A DNA stretch of 64,000 bases from Lumnitzera littorea (lineage: Eukaryota; Streptophyta; Magnoliopsida; Myrtales; Combretaceae). The notes below the pieces were generated by a model. The model searched no databases and had not been told where the DNA came from. It saw nothing but the letters and a program-made list of their open reading frames with translations. Position 1 is the stretch's first letter. The number at the start of each line of letters is the position of its first letter. Location: NCBI GenBank assembly GCA_024138015.1, contig JAMXBB010000008.1, forward strand, positions 9,106,367-9,170,366. The letters are read 5' to 3'. Below are positions 1-11,615 of this stretch, piece after piece. The position numbers and the translations under genes are program-made.

Positions 1-11
1 AGAACATGTAC

Positions 12-1203
12 CTCTGTGCAAAGGCACAACACAGGGCATCGGCTTTCACCACACCGACCACTGCAGGGCATGTAACCGGCACAGCATACATATCTGGGAA
101 TAATGAATAATAAAAGCAGATAAACGACATCTCTTATATCTAATTATTACAGATACTTAATGTAAATCATCATTTACCTAGACATGTCATTGTAGAGGGC
201 TCGTTTTCGAAGCAGGTAAGAAGCACAAGGTCCACTACAAAAGCAAGCAAGAAATTACATGTTTTAAGAAGCACAATACTCATCATGACAAGGGGATCAG
301 AGCATAAGTTAAGCATGTAAATGTAGAAGAATGGTTGCTAACATCAAAAACACGCGATACTGTTTGCTAATTTTTAGATTTGTTTGCTTTGAGTGAACAA
401 AAATGCAAATACAGTTTCATATTGTAGAGCCAAAAAAAACTGAGAAATTGATCTGTTGAATGCAGCAATGCACTAAAATGTCAATCAACACGAAGCAACT
501 GGCCAATTAACTTCCTTGCACGGATTTACTCAATTTAAACAGTAGAGAAAATCAATTTCTATCTTGGATGCTGCTGCTCATTTCCCCCACCCCCACCCTC
601 ACCCCATTTTCCTAAATCATATTAAACATTGAAAGGAATAGTGTGAACAAATAATAATATACTAGTGTCCTTAGGTGATTTAAGGATCAGTTTTGTCATT
701 GATATGTTTTCATTTCTCGTTGCTAACTTTTCAACTGACAAGAAAACACAGAAGATATCAACTTTCGGAAAAATTTACGAAGGAAGAGAAACGCATAATA
801 ATACGAAAAGTTTCTTTATCTAGTATCTAAACAAGTATTTTGCATTAACATTTTCCTTTTACAGATCGTAACATGTCGTGTCATTAGAGTAAATATCCCA
901 ATAATGTGCCATAACCAATCCAAAAAGCAAATGAGGGTGAAGAAGGGGACATACCACCAAAGTGCAAAGCAGCAATCTGTACCCACATGAACCAGAAAGT
1001 TAAAGACCAGAATTATACATGGAATATACATATATTCTTGTGTGAGTGTGTGTGTGTGTGCGCATGCGCGCGCGTATAAGCTGTAAGAAAGTGCGAGTTT
1101 TACATGGAGGGTCAGCCTGGATAGTGTGAAGGAGATCAGTGTGCCAGAGGTTCCTATAGTTCTGGCGAAGCTGCATCTTCTCCATGTGAGAATCTGGAGC
1201 CAT
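12..1203 (-). CDS. PLAC8-family protein, copy A, exons 1-4 (gene continues beyond left edge)
   Basis: Partial gene for a cysteine-rich PLAC8-domain protein of the plant subfamily that includes Arabidopsis At4g23470 and At5g41390. These are small membrane-associated proteins whose biochemical role is not settled. Exons: 1104-1203, 955-976 (22 nt), 178-234 and 12-93, each with AG acceptor and GT donor. Together they give 87 codons, ending just before the exon 5 valine. The start ATG at 1201-1203 has A at -3 and G at +4. Visible family motifs are EKMQLRQNYRNLWHTDLL near the N terminus, YCCFALWCGPCASYLLRKRA across exons 2-3, and CCAGYMPCSGRCGES with CPVLCLCTE in exon 4. It resembles the general family more than copies B and C do (for instance YMPCSGRC against HLPCSGHC). 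No stop or frameshift is seen. Exons 5-8 would lie left of position 1, so integrity of the whole gene is unknown. Confidence 0.88.
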
Positions 1204-2532
1204 GATCGTACACAGACACACACGCAGAGAGGAGACCGGATACACACAACAGAGATGAAAACCTCGTAAGTTTCCTTTTTTGGCCCCCTAAAAATGATCT
1301 TGACTAGGTTGTTTCCCTTGGACGACAGAGACTTAATTATGTGGGAACTTATTTGTCAAGAAGGAAGAAAAGTACATAAATATTTTTATAAGAAAGAGAG
1401 AAGGCCTTTTTTTGGCTATTGATTTTGACATCGAAAATTGCTTAAAATAATAAAAATGTCTTGGTATTTTTATTTTTACTTTTTTTATTTATATTTTTAT
1501 AAGAAACCTACCATTATCATCCAATAATAATCCGTTCATATTATTGTAATGTTTATTAAAAGATGATATACAATAAAATATGAGGCTAAATATTCTTCTT
1601 TATACTAAAAATATAAATAATTACGAAACCTTTCCTTCTAAAATGGGTGTTGTGTTTGTAGTAATCATCTTTTTTATCCACAATTTTCCTTTTTGAAAAT
1701 GCTGTGATCAGAGAGAAAGTTTTGAATAATACCTTGATATATTAGTTGAGATTATTAATATTTGTATATCATTCATCAAAATAAGAAGAAGAATTAGTAT
1801 AAGTAGATTTTTTTTTTTCCGGAGTGAGAACATTATAATAAGGTTTTGCAGTGAGTATCCTCCTTAGTCCCTTCACTTGGAAATTTTCTAAAAAAAAAAA
1901 AAAATTTAGATAGAAATTTTGAAATTACTGGGATTTTTGGAACACACTTTATTTTATATTGACATAAAGCTTTTTTTTTTTTTTTGTCCTCTACCTATAT
2001 CAGCATATGTGATTTTTAAATTAAACATTCATCCTAAATAAGTGAGAAAACTAATATACCTGCAAAATTACGCAATACTCATATTTGAAATTTCAGAAGT
2101 AAGAGCTGGAATTTGGAAAAGTGGGTTTGTATTGGCGTACAAAGTCAAAAATGGACTAAGCAGTCGATGTCGCCTAATTGGACGACTTTTGGTTCTAGAA
2201 GACCTGATTCAAACTTTACGCAAAGTAGAATTTGATTGATCATGGCTATCATGTGCCATGTCTCATGTGGTAATTTTCCGAGATTTTCTTCTTTTACACT
2301 TACCAATAAAAACGAGAAATATTAAAAAAAAAAAAAAAAGAAAGATCATAATGCATGATATTTTACGCGTAGAAATTGGGGGCTCCTCAATGTGAGCAGT
2401 TCGATTTACGGCTCCACAGTCATTTATCAGTTATAGATTTGATATATGAATTTTGAATTAAAAATAAAAAATAAAAGGAGCAACGATACAAAATATTTCA
2501 CATAACTCCTTATATTATCAATAATTAATTTT
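955..2532. repeat. Direct duplication, unit A (exons 1-2 and upstream region of copy A)
   Basis: This stretch matches 4252-6390 in the same orientation, from the exon 2 donor of copy A, through exon 1, to an AT-rich upstream region ending near a shared TTATATTATCAATAATTA block. Shared landmarks include GATGAAAACCT (1254 and about 5077), TCAGCATATGTGATTTT (2000 and 5641) and a GGAATTTGGAAAAGTG block (2108 and 5757). Beyond the gene I see no coding sequence here. Short open frames at 2042-2239 and 5750-5938 lie in this duplicated DNA but use different frames, so they are not supported as genes. Confidence 0.8.
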
Positions 2533-3480
2533 GATGGGAAATTTTTTATCTTAGACTCCTAAGGTTCATTCTAATCTTAGAGAACTACAAGCCAATTTAT
2601 CTCGACACATGGATGGTCTAACCTAGTCCAAATCCTAGTTCTGGAGGTCTTACCTATTGCAAGGCCAAATTTGTCATCCTTACTTGACCTAAGGTCAGGT
2701 TGGTACCTCAATCTATGTTTTACAGTCTTCGTCCATAGCATCTATACCACAAAGATTGTAGATCTTAGTAGTATGCCTAAGAAGTTCGATGATTGGATGC
2801 CTAGTAACAACATAGGGCCTTCACTTAGTGTGAATAGTGAAGTGCCATGTTATCTCCAAGAACCTCGAGTTATATCTATTTGAAAGATATACTAGTTAAT
2901 TGGATAAGATACAAATCTAACTAGATTCCTTTTTTGAAACCTATAAATAGGGACTAAATCCCTCATATAAGATACTTTTATGCACACATGCTGAAATCTC
3001 CTTGCTTCCTTACTCTCCAAATCTTACAATTATTATCGCCAAAATTCAGATGACAACACTTAACACCATTTGTGGAAATCTGTTCCATTTAAGATTGATA
3101 GTTTTCTGCATCTTAAATCAAAATTCTAAGAGCAAAGATGGCAAGAACCGCAAGATCCAAGCAACAAGAACCAGTTGATCTAGTGACCAAATCAGTTGAG
3201 GTTGTCGGGAGTCAAGTGACTAGTACTGGTAAGGAAGCAGATATCAGAGACGAGGATGTCCATAGTGTCAATAAGGATGCTGTCATAGTGACACAAGAAG
3301 GCGATTAGGGAAATCCTACATTAAACCCTTAACTCACCCACTTGACTAAGATAGTGAACAAGCTAATAGCCTAGCATGATGATCTTCGAACCCAGAATGC
3401 TCAAGTGATTAAATAGAACGAACTGATTAAAGAGTAGAACAGAGTGATTGACATGAATTTAGCATATATTTCTAATGAGT
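2533..3480 (+). mobile_element. Decayed Ty3/gypsy-type remnant: LTR tail, primer-site-like stretch and gag start
   Basis: A TATAAATAGGG box at about 2941 is followed by about 100 bases and then AACACCATTTGTGGAAATC (about 3061-3079). That is what the common gypsy post-LTR sequence (GGCGCCGTCTGTGGGAA type) becomes after C-to-T decay. An open frame 3138-3308 (56 residues, starting MARTARSKQQEP and rich in charged residues) resembles the start of a gypsy gag but ends at a stop. The match is by eye and the element has no recognisable pol or second LTR. The left boundary is uncertain. It separates the two direct copies of the A upstream region. Confidence 0.4.
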
Positions 3481-4251
3481 AGTTTGCATCAATTTAAGTT
3501 TTATTTTTGTTGATTTTATGTTTTTTTTTAGCTTAATTTGCTTATTTATTGTTTTTAGGGACTTAAGAATATTTTATGAAGTTTTGAAGGATTTTTATGT
3601 AATTTTGAACTTAATTGATGCAAAAGAATGGATCACAAAGTGAAGTAAAGGAGTTTCGATCAAGGAACAAAGTCTAATAAAGACCATGGTTTAGGACTAC
3701 GCTTGTGATCCTTGTTGATGACCCTCTTATTGTGAATTTCTATTGAAAATTGAAGATTACAAACAAAGAGCAAGTACGTGCTAAAGCTTTACAGTCATGT
3801 ACTTCAAGCCTAGAGTTGTAGTGATTTCCAAATATTTCATTTTTGTTAGGTTTTCTTTGTAATCTTATATCCATTTCTTCTAAATAAACTTTTAAGGCTA
3901 AGTTTACAAAGAGAGCTTCTAGAGCATTAGTTATTAGGCTTTAGAATTACTAAGGGTGGCTTCTCTATTCTTCTTCTCTTTTTCTTTTTTTCTTTTTAGT
4001 TATTATGTCTTTATTTTAATTACTTAGAGAATGTTATTGAACCTTATGTTTTAAGGCTGATTTTTATTAATGAATTTTAGTTTATGTTTTGGCTTATTGT
4101 GATCTAATTATGCTGTTCATATTGTTATTAAATTAATACTTTCCCAGTTTATTAATTTGTTGTTTGAATTTGCTATAAAGACACGAGTCCTATAATGGAC
4201 AAACAAGTGTAATTAAAGAGGATTATGATTAGTGTAATCGGGATTGATTAA
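3481..4251. other. AT-rich unassigned stretch, possibly an old LTR fragment
   Basis: There is no open frame of note. T-rich runs alternate with GGTTTTCTTTGTAATCTTAT and TTTTAATTACTTAGAGAATG type text, a style common in old Athila-like gypsy LTRs, but I cannot show ends or a target duplication. It abuts the duplicated exon 2 of relic D at 4252. Confidence 0.25.
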
Positions 4252-4253
4252 AC

Positions 4254-4507
4254 CAACAAAGTGCAAAGCAACAATCTCTACCCACACAAACAAAAAAGTT
4301 AAAAATGAGAATTATACATGAAATATACATATATTCTTGTGTGTATGCTTGTGTATACATACATATACATAAATACCAATAAAGTTGTGAGAAAGTGAGA
4401 GTTTTACATAGAGGGTTAGCTTTGATAGTGTAAAGGAGATCGGTATGTTAGAGGTTCCTATAGTTTTAGTGAAGTTGCATCTTCTCCATATGAGAGTCTA
4501 GAGCCAT
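4254..4507 (-). pseudogene. PLAC8-family relic, copy D (exons 1-2 only)
   Basis: Exon 1 corresponds to 4408-4507 (100 nt, start ATG at 4505-4507) and exon 2 to 4254-4275 (22 nt), with exactly the sizes seen in copies A, B and C. In the exon 1 frame the early codons give MALDSHMEKMQLH, then TAA at codon 14, with a further TAA a few codons later. The AG acceptor before exon 2 and the GT after exon 1 survive. Exons 3-8 are absent because the duplicated segment ends here. This is a dead partial copy of gene A, closer to A than to B or C (SHMEKMQL is shared with A only). Confidence 0.85.
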
Positions 4508-4519
4508 GATCACATATAC

Positions 4520-5060
4520 TGTTAGATCCTTAAGATAAGCCAGCTAACTTCTTACATAGTAACCCTAAGTATCAAAATATCTAATGCTTGTACGATATAG
4601 AAATGCCTTTCTCTCTCACTTCTTTTCTAGAGACTTCTAAAATAAGTCTCTAAACTTGTAGTCTTTCTCTATTCTCTTCTTCACAATCCTTTTATTAGAT
4701 TAATTTGATGAATATGATACCAACTTGATCATTGCCTATGTTTATAGGTGTTAGGGTAGATCCCTTCTTGTGGATCTAGGCTCCTCATAAGTTTGACACT
4801 TCAGTTCTATGTAAAGGGATCATGGCCTTCTTTTGCTTATTTCTTTTTATATTCATCATTGATTGTTATAGTTTGTTGATATAGTAGTTAGATTTGTTAT
4901 GTTTCTACTATATTTGTTACATATACTACTTAATGTATACAAACTAGATATGTTACAATCACTAAGTATTCTTTGAGCAATATATATTTTCTAGTTGTTA
5001 AGTACAAATTCCTTGAATCTCATGAGTGTTCTTATCTATTTTTGTCCTTGAGTCTTAGCA
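4520..5060. mobile_element. Solo-LTR-like insertion between relic D and its upstream region
   Basis: About 541 bases here have no counterpart in the parallel A segment, where the start codon is followed directly by the CA-rich leader and GATGAAAACC. The insert begins TGTTAGATCC and ends CTTAGCA, which fits the TG..CA ends of an LTR. The flanking pentamers TATAC and GACAC match at only 3 of 5 positions, so a target duplication is not proven. No coding sequence is inside. Confidence 0.5.
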
Positions 5061-6390
5061 GACACGTATAGAATAGATGAAAACCTTGTAATTTTTTTTT
5101 TTTCCCCCTTATAAACAATCTTGACTTAGGTTGTTTTTCTTGGACAGTAGAGGCTTAATTATGCAGGAACTTATTAGTGAAGAGGGAAGAGAAGAAGTAC
5201 ATTAGCAACTTGGACCTAGAAGAGAAAGTATTTCTCTTTGTTCATTGGTATCAAAAATTGCCTTAAAATAATAATAAAGACATCTTAATATTTTTTTCTA
5301 TTATTATTTACTTTTTATTTGCATTTTTGTATAAAAAACTGTCCTTATCATTTCATAATCCATTCATATTTTCTATTATTTTTATTATGAATGAGATACT
5401 ATAAAACATGATGCACTATTATTAGTACTTATATACTATTATCAAAATACCTAAAACATTTTAGTACCATTGGGTGTTTTCCATATTGAGATATAAGGTT
5501 TTATGGCTAGTACACTTCCTAGTCCTAATCTGTCCACTTGGAATATATATATATATATATTAAATTTAGATAGAAAATTTTGAAATTTTGGAACTCTTTT
5601 TATTTTATATTCACATAAAAGCTTTTTTCCTCTTTCTATCTCAGCATATGTGATTTTAAAAGTATAAAATCCATATTAAATAGTCATCCTATATAAATGA
5701 CAAAGCTCATATTCCTGCATAATTACCTTAAATTTGAAATTTCAGAAGAATGAGGTGGAATTTGGAAAAGTGTGTTTGTATTGGCGCACGAAGTCAAAAA
5801 CGAAAGCAGTCAATGAAGCCAAATTGGACGACTTGTTGCTCTAGAAAGAATCGATTCAAACTTTATGCAAAGTGGAATTTGATTGGTACCGGCAGTAAGT
5901 TCAACGGAAGTAATATGGATTTAATTAATAACGTATAAATATTAATAAAATTTTAATATTTAAAAATATAATAATAATTTATTAAAATTTGGACACTATC
6001 TTAACACTTGTATATCAATTATTAATCGACATAACACATTAACATCATTAAATCTTTTTTTGCATGTGGCATGTCTTATGTGGTAATTATGATTTTAATA
6101 GGATTTTATTCTTTTACAGAGGAAGAGACAAGGAAAAAGAAAAAGAAACAAATTTTATCAATAACAATGTGGAAAATAAAAAAATCATAATCCATGATAT
6201 TTTACATGTAGAAATGATTGGTTCCCCCGTGTGAGCCGTTGAATTTGTGGCTCCACATATATTCACCACTCATAAATATAATATCTGAAATTTGACGAAT
6301 TTTTCTTTTAAAAAAATCCACAAGTTGAAAAGAGCAATTGTCAAAAAAAAAAAAAATCCGATAATTCTTTATATTATCAATAATTAGGAT

Positions 6391-7285
6391 ATAATCTTGA
6401 AGCTTCATAAAAAAAATGTTACGTCTAAGATTATGAATACATATGCAGAGATATGTCTTGGGAATATCTCATGCATCTCACTTTTCATATAACCTTAGGA
6501 ATGTGATGTTGAGATTACACATGAGGGATGATTTAGAAAGAATAACAGAAGTGGGGAATAGACATTCTCAAAATTTTGAATATACAAGTGATAAATAAAG
6601 AAGGTTAAGACTACGATTTTGTGGTTCTTGAACGAATGAACCTATTCATTCATCTAAGCAGTTGTTTGAACCCTAAGAGCAGAGCTCTTATAAATGAATA
6701 CTATTTCTTTGATCTCTGCTGAAGATCCCAAACGAGGTGGTATTGTTAAGTATATTTATAGACCCCTATACTTAATGATGTCCATTAAATTTCCTCAATA
6801 ATTAAATGATGAGATGAAGTTTACTCATTCAATAATTGTCTTAATGAGCTTATCATGGACTCAAAACTTATAGTCTTCCTTATTGAGTGAATCAACATAC
6901 TTGAGGGAGATTGAAAATGAATGGACCAATTTAGCAATCTCTATTTCAACGCACTAAAGGAAACCTCCCTAAATCATTAAAAGATAAGGTAGAACTTCTC
7001 AAGTCCTATCACTAGCCTAAGAAGTCAACTTAATTTAATGTTGGGCTTAGCCTTAATGTTAGGCTTAGTCAAAACTTCTCATGCGACAAATTTAGCCCAC
7101 TACATTTTGTTCTTTAACCAAAATTTCTTTAGCAAAGTTTAAATATTTTAGATGTTCATTGCATGCTTCAAGTAGCTAGGTTGTTACTTAATACATGTAT
7201 TGCACGCAATAAAGTAAATGCTTTGCTACCATCTCAATAGATCATGAAACAAAATTCAACACTAGATTGTAGAAAGTTAGTTTTA
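6391..7285. other. Unassigned intergenic DNA
   Basis: No supported gene. A short imperfect repeat of AATGTTAGGCTTAG lies near 7040-7070. Nothing else is recognisable before the copia LTR. Confidence 0.4.
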
Positions 7286-7481
7286 TGTACAGGCAGTCCT
7301 TCTGTACATACTACTTATTGTTGCCTAATTGCCCCTATTTTTTCTAATGTATAAATATTGAGCATAACATAATAGAATGAACACTTGTTCATTCCATTCA
7401 CACACTCAATACATGTTCTTCTACTTGTTCTTGAAAGATCATTGATGCATTCATAGAGTTTGTATTTAGTAACTCTTGACA
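7286..7481 (+). repeat. Copia 5' LTR
   Basis: Starts TGTACAGGCAGTCC and ends AACTCTTGACA. It shares with the 3' LTR the blocks AGTCCTTCTGTACATA, TATAAATATTGAGCATAACA (TATA box), GTTCATTCCATTCACAC and TTCATAGAGTTTG. Confidence 0.82.
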
Positions 7482-7493
7482 TGGTATTAGAGC
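7482..7493 (+). other. Copia primer binding site
   Basis: TGGTATTAGAGC directly after the 5' LTR differs by one C-to-T change from the usual TGGTATCAGAGC that pairs with initiator methionine tRNA. Confidence 0.8.
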
Positions 7494-7571
7494 TCTAAAT
7501 CAACAAATCCAGTACTCAATTTTTGTACCTTTACTTTCTCCATTCAATTGATCTATTATGATTGCATTAAG

Positions 7572-8506
7572 ATGGAAAATATTGATTTAGGGTATAACAA
7601 TCCATTATTTCTATTAAGCTCAAACAATCTAAGATTTGTGGTATCTAATTTGATTTTTAATTGCTCAAATTTTATAGGCTAGAGTTGTTCTATTAAATTA
7701 TCATTAGGTTTTAAGTCTAAATTAGGGTTTATCAAAGGATCTTGTCTAAAATCGGAGGATAACAATGTTGATGCACAAAATGGATTATATGTGACTACAT
7801 AATCTAATGTTGGATCTTAAATTCTATGATTAAAGAACATGCTGAAGGATTTATGCATACTAAGTTTACCGAAGAGCTTTGAAATGATCTTTATGATCGT
7901 TTTGGACAAACAAATGGTCTTTTGATATATCGACTTCAACATGAGCTTGCTAATGTGATGTAAGGCAATAGTATAGTTACTGTTTACTATAGTCATCTTA
8001 TGAAGCTGTGGGATGAATTGAACCCTTTGACTTATGTTCTTAAATGTATTTATAAGGCCTTAGATGGTTGTTCATGTGACAAAATTGGAAAGTTTCTTGA
8101 AATTGAAAGTAGGAATAGGCTCATGCAATTTCTCATGGGACTTAATGATGCCTATGAAAGTGTTAGGAATCACATTCTAACTCTTGAGCCACTACCTTCA
8201 ATTAACAAGGCATATTATTTGGTCTCACAAGTCAAAAAAAAAAATAAAAAACAAAAGTAGTTTTTAGGGGTCTTGAGTAGAATAGAGGAAAAATTAGCAT
8301 ATATAGCTAAAACTCAGCAAAGAAATAGTTTTGGTGACAAGAAGGATAAGAAGAACAAATATGGGAATAAGATTTTGTGCTCACATTACAAGGAATATGG
8401 TCACTTAGTAGAAAATTACTTTGAGCTTATTGAATATTTAAAGTGGTATAAAGGGCCAAAAGAAAAGAAAGGAAGCAAGTTTTCCATACATGTAGACAAT
8501 TCTTGA
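7572..8506 (+). pseudogene. Copia gag remnant (UBN2-type, with decayed zinc knuckle)
   Basis: The frame from ATG 7572 reads YNNPLFLLSSNNLRF, the start of a copia gag (YDNPLFLHSSD-type), then has an in-frame TAG where the family has tryptophan (GW/S). Downstream, 8000-8260 reads LWDELNPLTYVLKC and RLMQFLMGLNDAYESVRNHI, the hallmark gag block, followed by LPSINKAYYLVSQV. At 8273-8506 the zinc knuckle region reads CSHYKEYGHLVENYFELIEY; two of the expected CCHC cysteines are tyrosines, so metal binding is lost. Several stops and one or more frameshifts separate the pieces. Confidence 0.85.
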
Positions 8507-8689
8507 AATAACTTATTTGATACTCTGTTTGACAATAATGTTGCATGTATAAATATAAGTGAATTAGATTTGGTCAATTAAGTGTGCTATGAAGTGTTGA
8601 GGATGCTCAAAGGTAAGCAAATGATAGAGGATGATCAGTTGGTCTCTATTAATTGTGCAAGTCAATCTTTGACTCAATAAACTTCTTGA

Positions 8690-9493
8690 ATAAACAGATA
8701 GTTGACATAAGTGCATCCAACCATGTGACACCTTCTCTCCCGAGAGCTAAAGTTTTCCTTATAATTGTTGGTAATACGAGTTGATGCACTTAGACCTTTT
8801 TTCCTTATAACACACACCTCTTTCTTAGGAGCTAAATTTTTCTTTATAATTGTTAATGATATGAGTCGATGTACTTAGATATTTTTCACTCAACCATAAA
8901 CACCAAGCCTTCCAAACTTTATCTAATTTCATTTCATATGTTAGAAATCATTTCTACACCATAGCAAAGTTTATTCATATTGACAATGGAAGTGAACTTA
9001 CTTCCTTTTAATGTCAAGATTTTTTAAAAACCAATGGCATTGTCCAACAAAAATCTATGACCTATGCAACACAACAAAATGATGTAATTAAACGAAAACA
9101 TAGACATTTGATTGAAATTGCTCATGCCCTCGACTTCATGCTAATCTTCCAAAGACAATTTAGGATGATTGTGTTCTTACAACCACCTCACTTATTAATA
9201 AAACACCAACTACACAACTTCTTTAGAAATCACCTTATGAACTATTGTTTGAGAAGCCTCCTTATTACTCTTACCTTAGAACTTTTCAATGTCTTTGTTA
9301 TGCAACTTGTCTTGATAACTCTAAGAATAAATTTGATCCTAAAAAGAAGAGGTGTATCTTTATAGGGTATCCTTTATATCAGAAAGGATGTAAGCTTTAT
9401 GATCTCAATACTCACCAAATTGTTCTTAGTAGGGATGTAGTTTTCTATGAAACAATTTTTCCTCATAAGTCTTATTCTAACTTAAATCCTTAA
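8690..9493 (+). pseudogene. Copia protease edge and integrase remnant
   Basis: A decayed protease active-site region reads IVDISASNHVT at about 8700 (family: DSGASNHMT, catalytic Asp lost). The integrase core follows: HIDNGSELTSF at about 8978, TQQNDVIKRKHRHLIEIAHA at about 9070, SPYELLFEKPPYYSYLRTF (9228-9285) and KRCIFIGYPLYQKGCKLYDL (9344-9404), ending VLSRDVVFYETIFP. Stops and shifts break the frame (compare 9057-9365 with 9245-9493). A short duplicated stretch (8740-8785 and 8828-8870) lies in the protease region. The frame stops at the insertion point of the nested element. Confidence 0.85.
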
Positions 9494-9516
9494 CAACCTT
9501 TTATTCTTTCTTCTAT

Positions 9517-9521
9517 ACATA
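9517..9521. repeat. Target site duplication ACATA, left
   Basis: ACATA just before the 5' LTR of the nested element, identical to 18990-18994 just after its 3' LTR. Confidence 0.85.
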
Positions 9522-10224
9522 TGTCGAGCTTGAAGTCTTTGGTTTCTTATTTTTTTTATTTCATTTCCTACTTTATAATTAATACTAAACTATAACCTAT
9601 TCAATATTAATACTCAATTAGAGAAATTAGGAAATTTTGGTTCTTTTAAAATAATTTTGGAGTCGCCACCCGACTGAAGTCAAGAAAAAGAAATCATAAT
9701 CAATTGAGTAGATTAACTGCGATTTAGCTGCTGGTTTTTTATTTCGATTTGGTAAAAACTAGAAAGTTCTGAATTTATGGACTAACTTATTAAACTCTAA
9801 TAGGTATCACTATCTATTTTTTGAAATTAGGCTTATTTTTCACAATTATATTTTTATATATTTTTTTAATGAGAAAACAAATAAAAAGAAAACCTAAGTT
9901 TCTACAGATTTTAATGTCACCCCGTTAGTACCTATATACCTACTAGTCGGGATCAAACAGCTGTAATTCTTTCCGAAAACTTTAGTGTGTTGATTTATTT
10001 TAACTTTGAAAATCGACTGATTTTACGTTGTTATCAATTTAGTTTATTAAAAAAAATATATAAAGGGTCCTAATTCTTGAGTATTAAAAAAAGAAGAACT
10101 CTGTAAAATATCCTAAATCTTTTTAGAAGGTTTTTTTTATTAATTTTTATTTTTATATTTTTAAAAGAATAATTCTCTAAGTGAAGAATTCTAAAAAACT
10201 AAATGCTAAAAAATCTTAAGCTAA

Positions 10225-10260
<36 letters not shown>

Positions 10261-11355
10261 GTTATAAACAAACAAATAACTAATGAATAAAATAATAATA
10301 AATAAATAAAAAGGGACCGAACCTGAACTATTGTTCGACTATAGCAATGTTCGGTCGAAAATCATTGCGTAAGGCATGGGCGTGTTGTGTCCATGTGCTA
10401 TGTGTAGGAGTAAATCTGTGAAAGTTATGGCATGTGGTGATCAGTGTATTGTTGCTGGGACAGTGCTGAACGTTTGCTGTTGGTCGTAAGGTTTGGATGT
10501 CGAGGTTATGTTGCACATGGACTTTACGGTTAGTAGTAAAGACAGGATGTGCAACAACATAAGTTCTCTGAGCATTGTTGGAGTGTTCTTCTATGGATGT
10601 GGCCATTGGGCGCTGGTTGAAGTTGGCGAGTTGGAGTGGTTAAGTGTTTCTTACAATGTATAGTGTTGTTTGTCTATTAAAGCTGTTGCAAGTTGCAATA
10701 GGGAAGGTCGTTTTTCATTGTGAAGTGTAGTCAGGCAGTATGTGCAAGAGAGGGAATATGTATGTGACGTAGTGGGCTTACTGATCTGAGTAACGTCTGG
10801 ATTAGGATGGTTGATTATGTCTACATATATTGCTAGATGAAGGGGATGGGCATGGCTAATTACTGCTAATGTGAGCCGTTGAGTTGTTCATCTAGCATTA
10901 CTACTGTCTGTATTGGAGCTATGGGCGTTGGGGCTGATAGTGAGGATGCAGCGAGCTACTACTGCTCAGTCGTGATTGATTGGCGAGACGTATAGTGCAA
11001 TGCATATATGCAGCTAAAGTGCTTGAAATGTGGATGTAGGGTTGTTACTATTGTCATGATTGGTGTTGTGAAGACAGTAATGGAGTGCAATAGTGGTAAG
11101 GTACGTGTGTAGACATCGACAGGAGCTTGATATTGAAGTTGTGTTATGCATAGCTGTTGGTCAGAGTATGTTGGCTATGGTCTTTGTTGTTGTGCGAGTG
11201 AACAACGTAAGTGGAATTGGGATTGACTGAAGATGAAATTGATTTTTTTTTTTTGGCAAATGTGTAAATGTGTCTCTTTTTTACTGCGTGATCGGTATTT
11301 ATAAAGTTTGGAAATAAATCTTTTAAATCCTATAAAATCAAATCTTTTCTATCAA

Positions 11356-11497
11356 TTCATATCTGATTTGATAAAAATCAAATTAGATTTGAATCTTTTA
11401 TATTGATTCAAATCCAATTTTAAAAAAATCAAATTAAATTTAAATCTCTTTATATAAATTCAAATCCGATTTGATAAAAATCAAATTAGATTTGAAT
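11356..11497. repeat. Three tandem hairpin-forming units in the LTR
   Basis: Units of about 40 bases at 11356, 11406 and 11458. Each reads ATTCAAATC, two bases, ATTTGAT, AAAA, ATCAAAT, two bases, GATTTGAAT (first two units imperfect), so each can fold on itself around an AAAA loop. The same three units lie in the 3' LTR at about 18377-18514, more decayed. Confidence 0.75.
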
Positions 11498-11615
11498 CTC
11501 TCAAATCTTTATCGCATTAGATTAAAAAAATTTTATAAGATTTAAAATTAGATTTGAATCCCGTACGCTCAACCGATTTTTGTAAAATAAAAAAAAAAGA
11601 AAAGAAAAAATAAAA

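Larger units (their letters stand above)
4252..6390. repeat. Direct duplication, unit D (relic exons 1-2 and upstream region)
   Basis: Second copy of the 955-2532 segment, lengthened by an insert of about 540 bases at 4520-5060. Its left edge lies at the exon 2 donor, so exons 3-8 were never copied or have been lost. No gene other than relic D is visible. Confidence 0.78.

Noticed and set aside
816..1247. 143-residue minus-strand open frame over copy A
   Set aside because: It reads through intron 1, exon 2 and intron 2 in one frame, with CA-repeat-derived residues. The spliced exon model explains the region better.
2042..2239. Short open frames in the duplicated upstream regions (2042-2239 and 5750-5938)
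   Set aside because: Although the DNA is homologous, the two frames differ in phase and protein, so the coding hypothesis fails.
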